6,690 nucleotides of DNA from JBFHDX01 sp041584475 (lineage in GTDB: Bacteria; Pseudomonadota; Alphaproteobacteria; UBA8366; JADFVY01): NCBI GenBank assembly GCA_041584475.1, contig JBFHDX010000160.1:1-6690 (forward strand), read 5' to 3'. The notes under the pieces are model-generated. The model was not told the origin of the DNA and searched no databases. It saw only the letters and a program-made list of their open reading frames with translations. This document shows, in pieces, positions 1-6,235 of this stretch. The first letter of the stretch is position 1; each line of letters begins with the position of its first letter. The translations under genes were made by a program, and so were the position numbers.

Positions 1-8
1 AGGCCGGG

Positions 9-764
9 TTAGGCGCCGAGTCGTTCCGCGATCCAGTCGAGGGCGGCGTCGACCGACGTCACCGTGTTGCCCGGCTCCGGCGCCGGACGCGAGATCATGA
101 TCACCGGAAGCCCGAGCCGGCGCGCCGCCGCGATCTTGCCGTACGCGCCGTCGCCGCCGCTGTTGCGGCTGACGACGATCGCGACGCGATGTTTGCGCAG
201 CAGCCGCAGCTCTTCGCGTTCGTCGAAGGGACCGCGCGAGACGACGATCTCGGCCCCGGCGAGCGGCGGTCGCGCCGGGGCATCTGCGACGCGGACGACG
301 AGGGGCACGTTGCGCAGGCTCCGGAACACCGCGAGCTCGCCGGAGCCGAGCGCGAGGAAGGCGCGCTGGCCGAATTCGCGAACCCGGTTCTTGGCCTCGA
401 TCGCGTCCGCGACCTCGATCCACCGGTCGCCCGGTTGCGCCGTCCAGGCAGCCCGCTGCAGGATCAACCGCGGGACGCCGGCTCGCGCGCAGGCGCGGCG
501 CGCGTTGCTTGAGATGTGCGCGGCGAACGGGTGCGTCGCATCGACCAGCATGGCAATCGCCTCGGTCCTGAGATAGTGTGACAGCCCTTCGGCGCCGCCG
601 AACCCGCCGATTCGAATGCGTCCCGGAAGCGGTCGCGGCTGCTGCGTCCGCCCGGCCAGCGAGGTGATCACGTCGAGCCGGCCGGCGAACCGTTCGACCG
701 CCCGCTCCGCCAGCTCGGCGCCTTCCGTGGTGCCGCCGAGAATCAGCAGGCGCGGCGCCGTCAA
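9..764 (-). CDS. cobK: Precorrin-6A reductase (CobK/CbiJ family)
   Basis: This enzyme reduces a double bond of the corrin macrocycle with NADPH (precorrin-6A to precorrin-6B, or the cobalt form in the anaerobic route), in the cytoplasm. The 251-residue product has the usual length for the family. It opens with the nucleotide-binding motif LLILGGTTEG (residues 6-15), carries the family signature DATHPFAAHISSNA near residues 75-88, and has a C-terminal SRNSGGDGAYGKIAAAR segment near residues 198-214 matching the conserved NSGG...K.AA region. The start codon is TTG (764-762). It is the only candidate close to the LLILGGT strand and overlaps the TGA of the upstream cbiD gene as TTGA, so translation is probably coupled. 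No strong Shine-Dalgarno sequence is visible. The stop is TAA at 11-9. CobK versus CbiJ substrate preference cannot be decided from sequence alone. Confidence 0.95.
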   Translation of the reverse strand: MTAPRLLILGGTTEGAELAERAVERFAGRLDVITSLAGRTQQPRPLPGRIRIGGFGGAEGLSHYLRTEAIAMLVDATHPFAAHISSNARRACARAGVPRLILQRAAWTAQPGDRWIEVADAIEAKNRVREFGQRAFLALGSGELAVFRSLRNVPLVVRVADAPARPPLAGAEIVVSRGPFDEREELRLLRKHRVAIVVSRNSGGDGAYGKIAAARRLGLPVIMISRPAPEPGNTVTSVDAALDWIAERLGA

Positions 765-1840
765 GGGCCGGCCCGGCCGATGATTGCGCCGGCCCGGTCG
801 ACGACCAGCACGTCCAGAGCCGTCTCGCCCGCCAGGGCGGCGAGCGCCGTCTCGCGGGCCCGCCGCGCCACGAGATCGCCGAGACCGACCTTGTCGGCCA
901 GCGTCAGCACCTCGCCGGCGCTTTTCGCCCGTGCCGCGGCACGAACGATTTCGTCGTCGACGTCGAGCTCCGCCAGCCAGCGCGCGAGCTTCGGAATGTC
1001 GACCTGGCTGCGCGACGAATGCAGGTCCATGTGACCCTGCGCCAGCTTGACCAACTTGGCGAACCCGCCTGCGATCGTGACCCGCTCCACGGGATGCGTG
1101 CGCAGATATTTCAGCATGCCGCCGGCAAAATCACCCATATCGATGAGGGCGTCGTCGCCGAGCCGGTAATGCGCCTTCACCGCGGCCTCGGACGTCTTGC
1201 CGGTGGCTCCCGCGACATGGCGCACACCGCTGGCGCGGGCGACGTCGATTCCGGAATGGATGGAGTGGATCCATGCGCTGCAGGAATAGGGGATGACGAC
1301 GCCGGTGGTGCCGAGGATGGAGATGCCGCCGACGATGCCAAGCCGCGGGTTCCAGGTCTGCGCGGCGATCGCCTCGCCGCCGGGTACGGAGATCGTCACC
1401 TCCACGTCCGCCGGCACGGCGCCGGCCGCCGCAATCTCCTCGACGGCGCACCGAATCATATCGCGCGGCGCCGGGTTGATTGCCGGCTCGCCGACCGGCA
1501 GCGGCAGTCCCGGGCGAGTGATCCGTCCGACGCCCTCGCCTGCCCGGAAGGTGACGCCCGCCCCGGGCGTTCCGCGGCGCAGCGTGGCGACGATCAGCGC
1601 GCCATCGGTGACGTCGGGATCGTCGCCCGCATCCTTGACCACGCCGGCCGTCGCCACGTCGCCATCGCACTCCATCCGTGCCAGAGCGAAGCGCGGCCGC
1701 TCGCCTCCCGGCAGCGAAATCTCGACGGGATCGGGAAACCGTCCCGTCAGCAAGGCCTCGAAGGCGGCGCGGGCTGCCGCCGTGGCGCAGGCGCCCGTCG
1801 TCCATCCGCGGCGCAGCGGGCCCGGAGGCTTCCTCGTCAT
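761..1840 (-). CDS. cbiD: Cobalt-precorrin-5B (C1)-methyltransferase CbiD
   Basis: CbiD acts at the precorrin-5 stage of corrin ring synthesis, where C-1 is methylated with S-adenosylmethionine and the two-carbon fragment is lost. The 359-residue product has normal family length. Visible signatures are the N-terminal GWTTGACATAAARAA (residues 12-26), the central GGISILGTTGVV followed by a Ser/His-rich stretch, a GDFAGGML segment, and the late ITIAGGFAKLVKLAQGHMD-like segment with HSSRS after it. I placed the start at ATG 1840 because the next residues (TRKPPGPLRRGWTTG) align with the usual family N-terminus. An in-frame ATG at 1882 would add 14 residues of unfamiliar sequence. Neither start has a good ribosome binding site. 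The gene is the first of a two-gene operon, and its TGA overlaps the cobK TTG by four bases. CbiD is classically the anaerobic-route enzyme, while CobF does this job in the textbook aerobic route. Confidence 0.94.
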   Translation of the reverse strand: MTRKPPGPLRRGWTTGACATAAARAAFEALLTGRFPDPVEISLPGGERPRFALARMECDGDVATAGVVKDAGDDPDVTDGALIVATLRRGTPGAGVTFRAGEGVGRITRPGLPLPVGEPAINPAPRDMIRCAVEEIAAAGAVPADVEVTISVPGGEAIAAQTWNPRLGIVGGISILGTTGVVIPYSCSAWIHSIHSGIDVARASGVRHVAGATGKTSEAAVKAHYRLGDDALIDMGDFAGGMLKYLRTHPVERVTIAGGFAKLVKLAQGHMDLHSSRSQVDIPKLARWLAELDVDDEIVRAAARAKSAGEVLTLADKVGLGDLVARRARETALAALAGETALDVLVVDRAGAIIGRAGP

Positions 1841-1925
1841 GGCTCGAACATAGCAGGGTGGCCCTGCGGCCACACTAGGCATCGAGGGGGTGCGGGGTGT
1901 AAAAGGCGGCGCATGGACGTGGCGG
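1841..1925. promoter_or_regulatory. Divergent control region between cbiD and membrane protein genes
   Basis: This 85-base spacer separates the minus-strand cbiD-cobK pair from the plus-strand run beginning with the TauE/SafE-like gene, so it must hold the start signals of at least one and probably both. I see only a TTTACA hexamer on the minus strand (1903-1898) that could be a -35 element, without a good -10 at matching distance. The region is far too short for a full cobalamin riboswitch of about 200 nucleotides, and no B12-box sequence is present in it. It does contain overlapping inverted repeats (described separately). Promoter positions are inferred from gene layout, not from strong consensus matches. 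Confidence 0.5.
1853..1873. repeat. Two overlapping, mutually exclusive inverted repeats
   Basis: GCAGGG at 1853-1858 pairs with CCCTGC at 1862-1867 across a 3-base loop. GTGGCC at 1858-1863 pairs with GGCCAC at 1868-1873 across a 4-base loop. The two stems share bases and cannot form together. They lie 13 to 33 bases upstream of the chosen cbiD start, so they would fall in the cbiD leader or in an operator. Short perfect stems occur by chance in DNA this rich in G+C, so function is unproven. If cbiD instead starts at 1882, the same bases are coding. Confidence 0.35.
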
Positions 1926-1933
1926 ATGAATGA
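1913..1933 (+). other. Six-codon leader reading frame overlapping the membrane protein start
   Basis: An ATG at 1913 opens a frame reading MDVADE and stopping at TGA 1931-1933, just inside the ATG at 1926 of the following gene. It is preceded by AAGGCGG at 1903-1909, six of seven matches to the Shine-Dalgarno consensus, with suitable spacing of three bases to the ATG (short but possible). The real gene start at 1926 has no comparable site. Translation of this frame could deliver ribosomes to the overlapping start by termination and re-initiation. This is seen in sequence only; translation is not shown, and it could be coincidence. Confidence 0.25.
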
Positions 1934-2675
1934 CCCTGCCGGGATTCAGGCCCTGGCCCTGCTGCCGCACGGCGACGCGGGCGGTTTGGCCCTGCTCGGG
2001 GCCGTGCTGCTGGCCGGACTGGTCGGGGGAGCCAGCCATTGCGTCGGCATGTGCGGCCCCTTCGTCGTCGCGCAGGTGGCGGCACGTCTCGAGTCAGTAC
2101 CGGCGGCGCGGATGACGGAGCTGCATCGGCTCACCGGTGCCGCGCTGCTGCCGTACCATCTCGGGCGACTGACGACCTATGCGGGGCTCGGTGCCGTGGC
2201 CGGGGCGATCGGCGGGAGCATCTCGATGATTCCGGGATTCGGCTGGGTTTCCGCCGCCTGGTTGCTGCTCGCGGCCGCGATGTTCGTCGTCTACGGCCTG
2301 TCGGGCGCCGGCGCTCTGGGCAGTGCCGACGGCGGCGAGGGCTCGTGGGCATACGCCGTCTCGCGGGGCGCACGGCCGCTGTTCGCGCAACCGACGGGGC
2401 TGCGTGGCTATGTCCTCGGCCTGATGCTCGGTTTCCTGCCGTGCGGCCTGCTCTATGCCGCGCTTGCGGTCGCGGCCGGCGCCGGCGGCCCATGGGGCGG
2501 CGGCGTCACGATGGCGGCGTTCGCGCTGGGAACCGTCCCGGGCCTGTTCCTGACCGGCTTTGCCGGTCATCTTGCCGCCGGCCGCTGGCGGCGGGCCGCC
2601 AGGACGTTGACGCCGGTGCTGATGGCGGCGAATGCGGGCGTCCTGGGGCTCGCCGCATGGCGTCTGATCGCCTGA
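1926..2675 (+). CDS. TauE/SafE-family (DsbD_2/UreH-like) membrane protein, possible metal transporter
   Basis: This is a polytopic inner-membrane protein of 249 residues, with about six hydrophobic segments by eye. Family hallmarks are GASHCVGMCGPF (residues 35-46, with H38, C39 and C43 in the first membrane segment), LPYHLGRLTTYAGLGAVAGAIGG in the second, and GFLPCGLLYAALA with C173 in the middle. This is the sulfite exporter TauE/SafE or UreH-like group, often annotated in metal or cytochrome maturation contexts; the true substrate is generally unknown. The paired Cys/His and PCG motifs resemble metal- or thiol-handling sites. The gene ends three bases before cobB, so the two are almost certainly co-transcribed, and a cobalt uptake or efflux role is a reasonable inference, not a demonstration. 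The ATG at 1926 was chosen because the protein reads naturally from there. The only other in-frame start is a GTG at 1890, which adds 12 unfamiliar residues. The ribosome binding site is weak. Confidence 0.85.
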   Translation: MNDPAGIQALALLPHGDAGGLALLGAVLLAGLVGGASHCVGMCGPFVVAQVAARLESVPAARMTELHRLTGAALLPYHLGRLTTYAGLGAVAGAIGGSISMIPGFGWVSAAWLLLAAAMFVVYGLSGAGALGSADGGEGSWAYAVSRGARPLFAQPTGLRGYVLGLMLGFLPCGLLYAALAVAAGAGGPWGGGVTMAAFALGTVPGLFLTGFAGHLAAGRWRRAARTLTPVLMAANAGVLGLAAWRLIA

Positions 2676-2678
2676 AAC

Positions 2679-4013
2679 GTGAACGCGTCCGCACCCGCAC
2701 CAGGCCTGATCATCGCCGCTCCGGCCAGCGGACACGGCAAGACCGTCGTGACGCTCGCCATCATCGCAGCACTGGTGCGGTCCGGGCTCCGTGTCGCCGC
2801 CGGCAAGGCCGGGCCGGACTATATCGATCCGGCCTTTCACGCGGCTGCGGGCGCCCGTCCCTGTCTCAATCTCGACGTCTGGGCGATGCGGCCGGCGACG
2901 CTTGCCGGTCTCGTCGCGACGCTGACCGAGACCGCCGACATCGTCGTCACCGAGGGTGTCATGGGGCTCTTCGACGGCGCTGCGGACGGTACGGGCTCGA
3001 CCGCCGACCTGGCCGCGGCGACCGGCTGGCCGGTCGTGCTCGTCGTCGACGTGCGCGGCCAGGGCGCGTCGGTCGCCGCGCTGCTGCGTGGCTTCGCGAT
3101 GCACCGACCCGGCCTGCCGCTGGCAGGCGTGATCTTCAACCGCGTCGGCGGTGAGCGCCACCGCGAGGCGCTGCTGGCGGCGACCTCCGCAGTCCTGCCG
3201 GGCCTGTCGGTGCTCGGCCAGATCCCCCGTTCGGATGCTCTCGTCCTGCCCGAGCGCCATCTCGGCCTCGTGCAGGCGGCCGAGCATCCCCAGCTCGAAG
3301 CGTTTCTCGACCGGGCCGCCGCAATTGCCGGGGCGCACGTCGATCTCGAGGCGCTGCGCCGATTGGCGCGCCGGCCGACGCGGCCGACCCGCGACGTTCG
3401 CGATGCCTTGACCCCGCCGCCGCCGGGCCAACGGGTCGCCGTCGCGCGCGACGACGCATTCGCCTTCGCGTACGAGTCGCTCTTGTCCGGCTGGCGCCGG
3501 GCAGGCGCCGAACTGGCCTTCTTCTCGCCGCTCGCCGACGAGGCGCCGGATGCGACGTCGGACGCGGTCTACCTGCCCGGTGGCTATCCGGAGCTGCATG
3601 CGGGCCAACTGGCCGCGAGCGGGCATACGCTCGACGGGCTACGCGCCGCCGCGCAAAGGGGGGCTGCGCTGTTCGGCGAATGCGGCGGCTATATGGTGCT
3701 TGGCCGCGGCCTGATCGACGCCGCAGGGCGGCGCCACCAGATGGCCGGCCTGCTTCCGCTGGAAACCTCGTTCGCCGAGCGCCGGCTGCATCTCGGCTAT
3801 CGCCGGGCGCGGCTGCTGGCGGACTCTCCCCTGGGGCCGCGCGGCACGCGTTTCAAGGGGCACGAGTTCCACTACGCGACGGTCGTCGACGAGGGCCCGG
3901 CGACCGAGCTGTTCGAGGTCGCCGACTCGACCGGTGAGGCGCTGGGTCGGGCCGGGCGCCTCGACGGCCGCGTCATGGGATCGTTCGTGCACCTGATCGA
4001 TTGTGCGGAATGA
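2679..4013 (+). CDS. cobB: Cobyrinate / hydrogenobyrinate a,c-diamide synthase
   Basis: This ATP- and glutamine-dependent enzyme amidates the a and c side chains of the corrin ring (cobyrinic or hydrogenobyrinic acid). The 444-residue length is typical. The N-terminal synthetase domain shows the P-loop ASGHGKT (residues 16-22), KAGPDYIDPAFH (43-54, usually KVGPDYIDP in relatives) and EGVMGLFDGA (92-101). The C-terminal class I glutamine amidotransferase-like domain shows YLPGGYPELHA, the nucleophile C335 within GECGGYM, GHEFHY, and H438 in SFVHLID near the end. All expected catalytic features are present. The start is GTG at 2679, three bases after the stop of the membrane protein gene; initiation is probably coupled because no strong ribosome binding site is visible. 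It overlaps the next gene by ATGA at 4010-4013. Whether the substrate already carries cobalt (CbiA) or not (CobB) cannot be read from the sequence. Confidence 0.96.
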   Translation: MNASAPAPGLIIAAPASGHGKTVVTLAIIAALVRSGLRVAAGKAGPDYIDPAFHAAAGARPCLNLDVWAMRPATLAGLVATLTETADIVVTEGVMGLFDGAADGTGSTADLAAATGWPVVLVVDVRGQGASVAALLRGFAMHRPGLPLAGVIFNRVGGERHREALLAATSAVLPGLSVLGQIPRSDALVLPERHLGLVQAAEHPQLEAFLDRAAAIAGAHVDLEALRRLARRPTRPTRDVRDALTPPPPGQRVAVARDDAFAFAYESLLSGWRRAGAELAFFSPLADEAPDATSDAVYLPGGYPELHAGQLAASGHTLDGLRAAAQRGAALFGECGGYMVLGRGLIDAAGRRHQMAGLLPLETSFAERRLHLGYRRARLLADSPLGPRGTRFKGHEFHYATVVDEGPATELFEVADSTGEALGRAGRLDGRVMGSFVHLIDCAE

Positions 4014-4498
4014 GTGGGCGCGACCCCTTCTGGAAGCGCAAGGATCTCGCCGCGATGAGCGACGAGGAGTGGGAATCGCTGTGCGACGGGTGCGGCCGCT
4101 GCTGCCTCAACAAGCTCGAGGACGAGGAAAGCGGCGAGGTCGTGTTCACGCGCGCCGCCTGCCGCTATCTGGACATCGGCGCGTGCCGCTGCACCGATTA
4201 CGCGAACCGGCAGCAAAACGTACCCGGCTGCGTCCGCCTGACGCCCGAGCGCCTGCCGCAGTTGCACTGGCTGCCGGAGACCTGTGCCTACCGGCTCGTC
4301 GCCGAGGGGCGGGACCTGGCGTGGTGGCATCCGCTCGTCTCGGGCGACCCGCACACGGTCCACGAGGCCGGCATCTCCGTGCGTGGTCGCGTCGTCCCGG
4401 AACAGCGCGCCGGCGATCTCGAGGCTCACATCGTCACCTGGGTGCGGCCGGGCGGACCGATTCACCGACGCCGCGCGCGGCGTCGCGGCGCAAATTGA
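4010..4498 (+). CDS. YcgN/UPF0260-family cysteine cluster protein
   Basis: The product is a small 162-residue cytoplasmic protein of unknown function. It starts DPFWKRKDL (5-13) and has the diagnostic CDGCGRCC cluster (C25, C28, C31, C32), then C51, C59, C61, C74 and C92, giving nine cysteines in the first 92 residues. This is the pattern of the YcgN/UPF0260 and YkgJ-like families, whose cysteines are presumed to bind zinc or an iron-sulfur cluster. The conserved part continues through LAWWHPLVSGDPHTVHEAGISVRGRVVPE and the DLEAHIVTW region. The last 20 or so residues (PGGPIHRRRARRRGAN) are a basic tail beyond the usual family end and are coded antisense to the EamA gene. The start ATG at 4010 overlaps the cobB stop as ATGA; a TTG three codons upstream is a less likely start. 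The tight coupling suggests co-expression with the cobalamin genes. Confidence 0.9.
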   Translation: MSGRDPFWKRKDLAAMSDEEWESLCDGCGRCCLNKLEDEESGEVVFTRAACRYLDIGACRCTDYANRQQNVPGCVRLTPERLPQLHWLPETCAYRLVAEGRDLAWWHPLVSGDPHTVHEAGISVRGRVVPEQRAGDLEAHIVTWVRPGGPIHRRRARRRGAN

Positions 4499-5399
4499 CG
4501 AGCGCAAGCCCGGCGAAGATCAGCAGCCCGGCGGACCAGACCCAGGGGCTGTGCCGCTCGCCGAACAGCAGCACGCCCCACGCGATGCCGGTAAGCGTCA
4601 CGATATAGCCGGTGAAGCTCATGAACACCGGGCCGGCGAGGCGTAATATCTCGAACAGCATGACATAGGCCACGCTGGAGACGGCGATCTGGCCGAACAC
4701 GCCGATCTCCGCTTCGCCGAGCGGCAGCGACGGCACGAACAGCACGTCGGGCGCGAACATGAACGGCGCGAGCACGATCGCAGCGGCGAGCAGCATGCCG
4801 GCCGCCAGCGGCAACGATCGGGCATCGGGCGGGCGCAGGCGCACCGCGAGAATGCCATTGGCCGCGTAGCAGGCCGGCGTCAGCAACGCGAGCAGGAACC
4901 ACGGTGCCGCATCGACGTCCGGCAGGCTGGCCCGCGGCAGCACGATCAGCGCAACGCCGCCCAGACCGCACAGCACGCCGGCGACGCGGAGCACCGAGTA
5001 GCGCTCCATGCCGACGGCGACGGCAATGACGTAGGTCATCAGCGGCGAGAACGGAATCGTCAACACCATGACGCCCGCCGGCAGATGCGCGATCGCCGTC
5101 ACCAGAATGACGTTGGGCAGTGCAATGCCGGTGACGCCGTTGACGAGATAGACGCGCAGATGATCCGGCCTGAACGAGAGCCGGGTGCGGCGGAGCAGGC
5201 AGACGCCGAGGACGACGATCCCCGCCGCGAAGGCCTGCCAGAACGTATAGGCGATCGGGTGCACGCCGCCATTGGTTGCCATCTTCGAGAAGGAAAAGGC
5301 GAGGCCCCACAGACTGCCGAGCACGACGATCATGCCCAGCGGCAGCAGGCGCGGCACGCTGGACGTCGCCGGTCGGGCGGATTTCGGCGCGCAGGACAT
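4434..5399 (-). CDS. DMT-superfamily (EamA) permease
   Basis: This is an inner-membrane transporter of 321 residues with two EamA repeats, normally ten membrane segments. Repeat 1 begins with GSLWGLAFSFSK near residues 28-39 and ends with the AGVMVLTIPFSPLMTYVIAVAVGMERYSVLRVAGVLCGLGGVALIVL stretch, whose elements are typical of the family. Repeat 2 runs from WFLLALLTPACYAANG through GPVFMSFTGYIVTLTGIAWGVLLFGER to AGLLIFAGLALVNL. Substrates of such permeases (metabolites, amino acids, drugs) cannot be predicted from sequence. The start is ATG at 5399, without an obvious ribosome binding site; ATG at 5333 (M23) would drop a short polar N-terminus and remains possible. The gene converges on the cysteine cluster gene and shares its last 65 bases with it. 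It is divergent from the YgjP-like gene and shows no functional link to the cobalamin genes. Confidence 0.92.
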   Translation of the reverse strand: MSCAPKSARPATSSVPRLLPLGMIVVLGSLWGLAFSFSKMATNGGVHPIAYTFWQAFAAGIVVLGVCLLRRTRLSFRPDHLRVYLVNGVTGIALPNVILVTAIAHLPAGVMVLTIPFSPLMTYVIAVAVGMERYSVLRVAGVLCGLGGVALIVLPRASLPDVDAAPWFLLALLTPACYAANGILAVRLRPPDARSLPLAAGMLLAAAIVLAPFMFAPDVLFVPSLPLGEAEIGVFGQIAVSSVAYVMLFEILRLAGPVFMSFTGYIVTLTGIAWGVLLFGERHSPWVWSAGLLIFAGLALVNLRRDAARGVGESVRPAAPR

Positions 5400-5499
5400 G
5401 GCACAGACTTACGGCAGCGGGCGTGTCGGCACCAGCGCGTCGTCGTCCTCAGCCATCATGGCGCTTGCCGCGAGCAGGGCGGGCCGCTATCACGCTCGC
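5400..5499. promoter_or_regulatory. Divergent promoter region between EamA permease and YgjP-like genes
   Basis: A 100-base spacer feeds the EamA gene leftward and the YgjP-like gene rightward. On the plus strand TTGCCG (5465-5470) and TATCAC (5488-5493) are separated by 17 bases, each matching four of six consensus positions. They would place the transcription start at about the ATG at 5500, giving a nearly leaderless message. No comparable pair was found for the leftward gene. An in-frame ATG at 5458 could lengthen the right-hand protein by 14 residues, which would put part of this spacer in coding sequence. Promoter calls are weak because consensus matching is poor in such G+C-rich DNA. 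Confidence 0.35.
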
Positions 5500-6195
5500 A
5501 TGACGGGGACGCGGAAGATCGATCTGGACGGCCGCGAGATCGCGTTGCGCGTGCGCCGCAGCGAACGGGCGCGGCGGCTCGCCCTGCGTATCGCCGGCCA
5601 CGACGATTCGGTTGAGCTGGTGCTCCCGCGCCGCGTCCGCGAGCAGGACGGTCTCGATTTCCTGCGATCGCGGGCCGATTGGGTGTTCGAGCGGCTCGGC
5701 CGGCTTCCCGATCGCGTGCCCTTCGCGGTCGGCAGCACGTTGCCGCTCGGCGGCGAGCCGCACAGGGTGCGCCATGTCCCTGACCTGCGCACGCCGGTCG
5801 CGCTCGATGGGGACGAGATCCTGGTTTCCGGGAGGCAGGAGCACCTTGCGCGCCGCCTCGGCGACTGGCTGCGGCGCGAGGCCAAGCGGCGCATCGCGCC
5901 ACTGGCCCACGACAAGGCGGCCGTCATCGGCCGCCGTGTCACCCGGATCACCGTGCGCGACCAGAAGAGCCGCTGGGGGAGCTGCGCGCCGGGCGGGCGG
6001 CTGTCGTTCAGCTGGCGCCTAGTGCTCGCGCCCGGGCATGTACTCGATTACGTCGTCGCCCACGAGGTTGCGCATATCGCTGAACCGAACCACTCGCCGG
6101 ATTTCTGGGCGATCGTCGACCGCCTGACCGGGGACTGCGCGGCCTCACGCACCTGGCTGCGCCGGCACGGCACCCGGCTGCACCGTTTCGGATGA
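5500..6195 (+). CDS. YgjP/SprT-like zinc-dependent metallopeptidase-fold protein (DUF45)
   Basis: The 231-residue cytoplasmic protein belongs to the YgjP-type group (DUF45, often annotated M48 family metal-dependent hydrolase). The N-terminal half is a basic beta-rich region (KIDLDGREIALRVRRSERARRLALRI). The C-terminal half carries KSRWGSC (W159-C162) and the zinc site HEVAH (188-192) with E189 as presumed catalytic base and a further His in NHSPDFW (H198), the characteristic HExxH...NHSPxFW arrangement. Substrates are unknown. All key residues are present. I chose ATG 5500 because MTGTRKIDLDGREI matches a natural family N-terminus; an ATG at 5458 and others farther upstream read through low-complexity sequence. 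The ribosome binding site is not evident. The MFS gene follows 40 bases downstream on the same strand, so the two may form a transcription unit. Confidence 0.88.
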   Translation: MTGTRKIDLDGREIALRVRRSERARRLALRIAGHDDSVELVLPRRVREQDGLDFLRSRADWVFERLGRLPDRVPFAVGSTLPLGGEPHRVRHVPDLRTPVALDGDEILVSGRQEHLARRLGDWLRREAKRRIAPLAHDKAAVIGRRVTRITVRDQKSRWGSCAPGGRLSFSWRLVLAPGHVLDYVVAHEVAHIAEPNHSPDFWAIVDRLTGDCAASRTWLRRHGTRLHRFG

Positions 6196-6235
6196 TGATG
6201 GGGGTTGCGCGGCCAGGCGGAATGCCGGTGGCGAG

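Noticed and set aside
1019..1933. Plus-strand 304-codon frame opposite cbiD
   Set aside because: It lies antisense to a clearly conserved enzyme, and its translation shows no domain. Only its last six codons were kept as a possible leader frame.
2039..3154. Plus-strand 371-codon frame overlapping the membrane protein and cobB genes
   Set aside because: Arginine-rich frame-shifted shadow of the real genes, with no family motif.
2094..3626. Long minus-strand open frame (510 codons) antisense to the membrane protein and cobB genes
   Set aside because: The product is low-complexity, rich in Arg, Gly and Ala, with no recognisable domain, and it crosses the boundary of two well-supported genes. 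Long antisense frames are expected in DNA of this G+C content.
4269..4292. Sequence CCGGAGACCTG resembling a B12-box of the cobalamin riboswitch
   Set aside because: It encodes the conserved LPETCAYR segment of the YcgN-type protein, lies inside a coding region, and has no surrounding riboswitch structure or downstream gene start.
6191..6200. GATGATGATG run between the YgjP-like and MFS genes
   Set aside because: Only three repeats at a stop codon; too short to be a meaningful repeat, and the ATGs are not in frame with the MFS gene.
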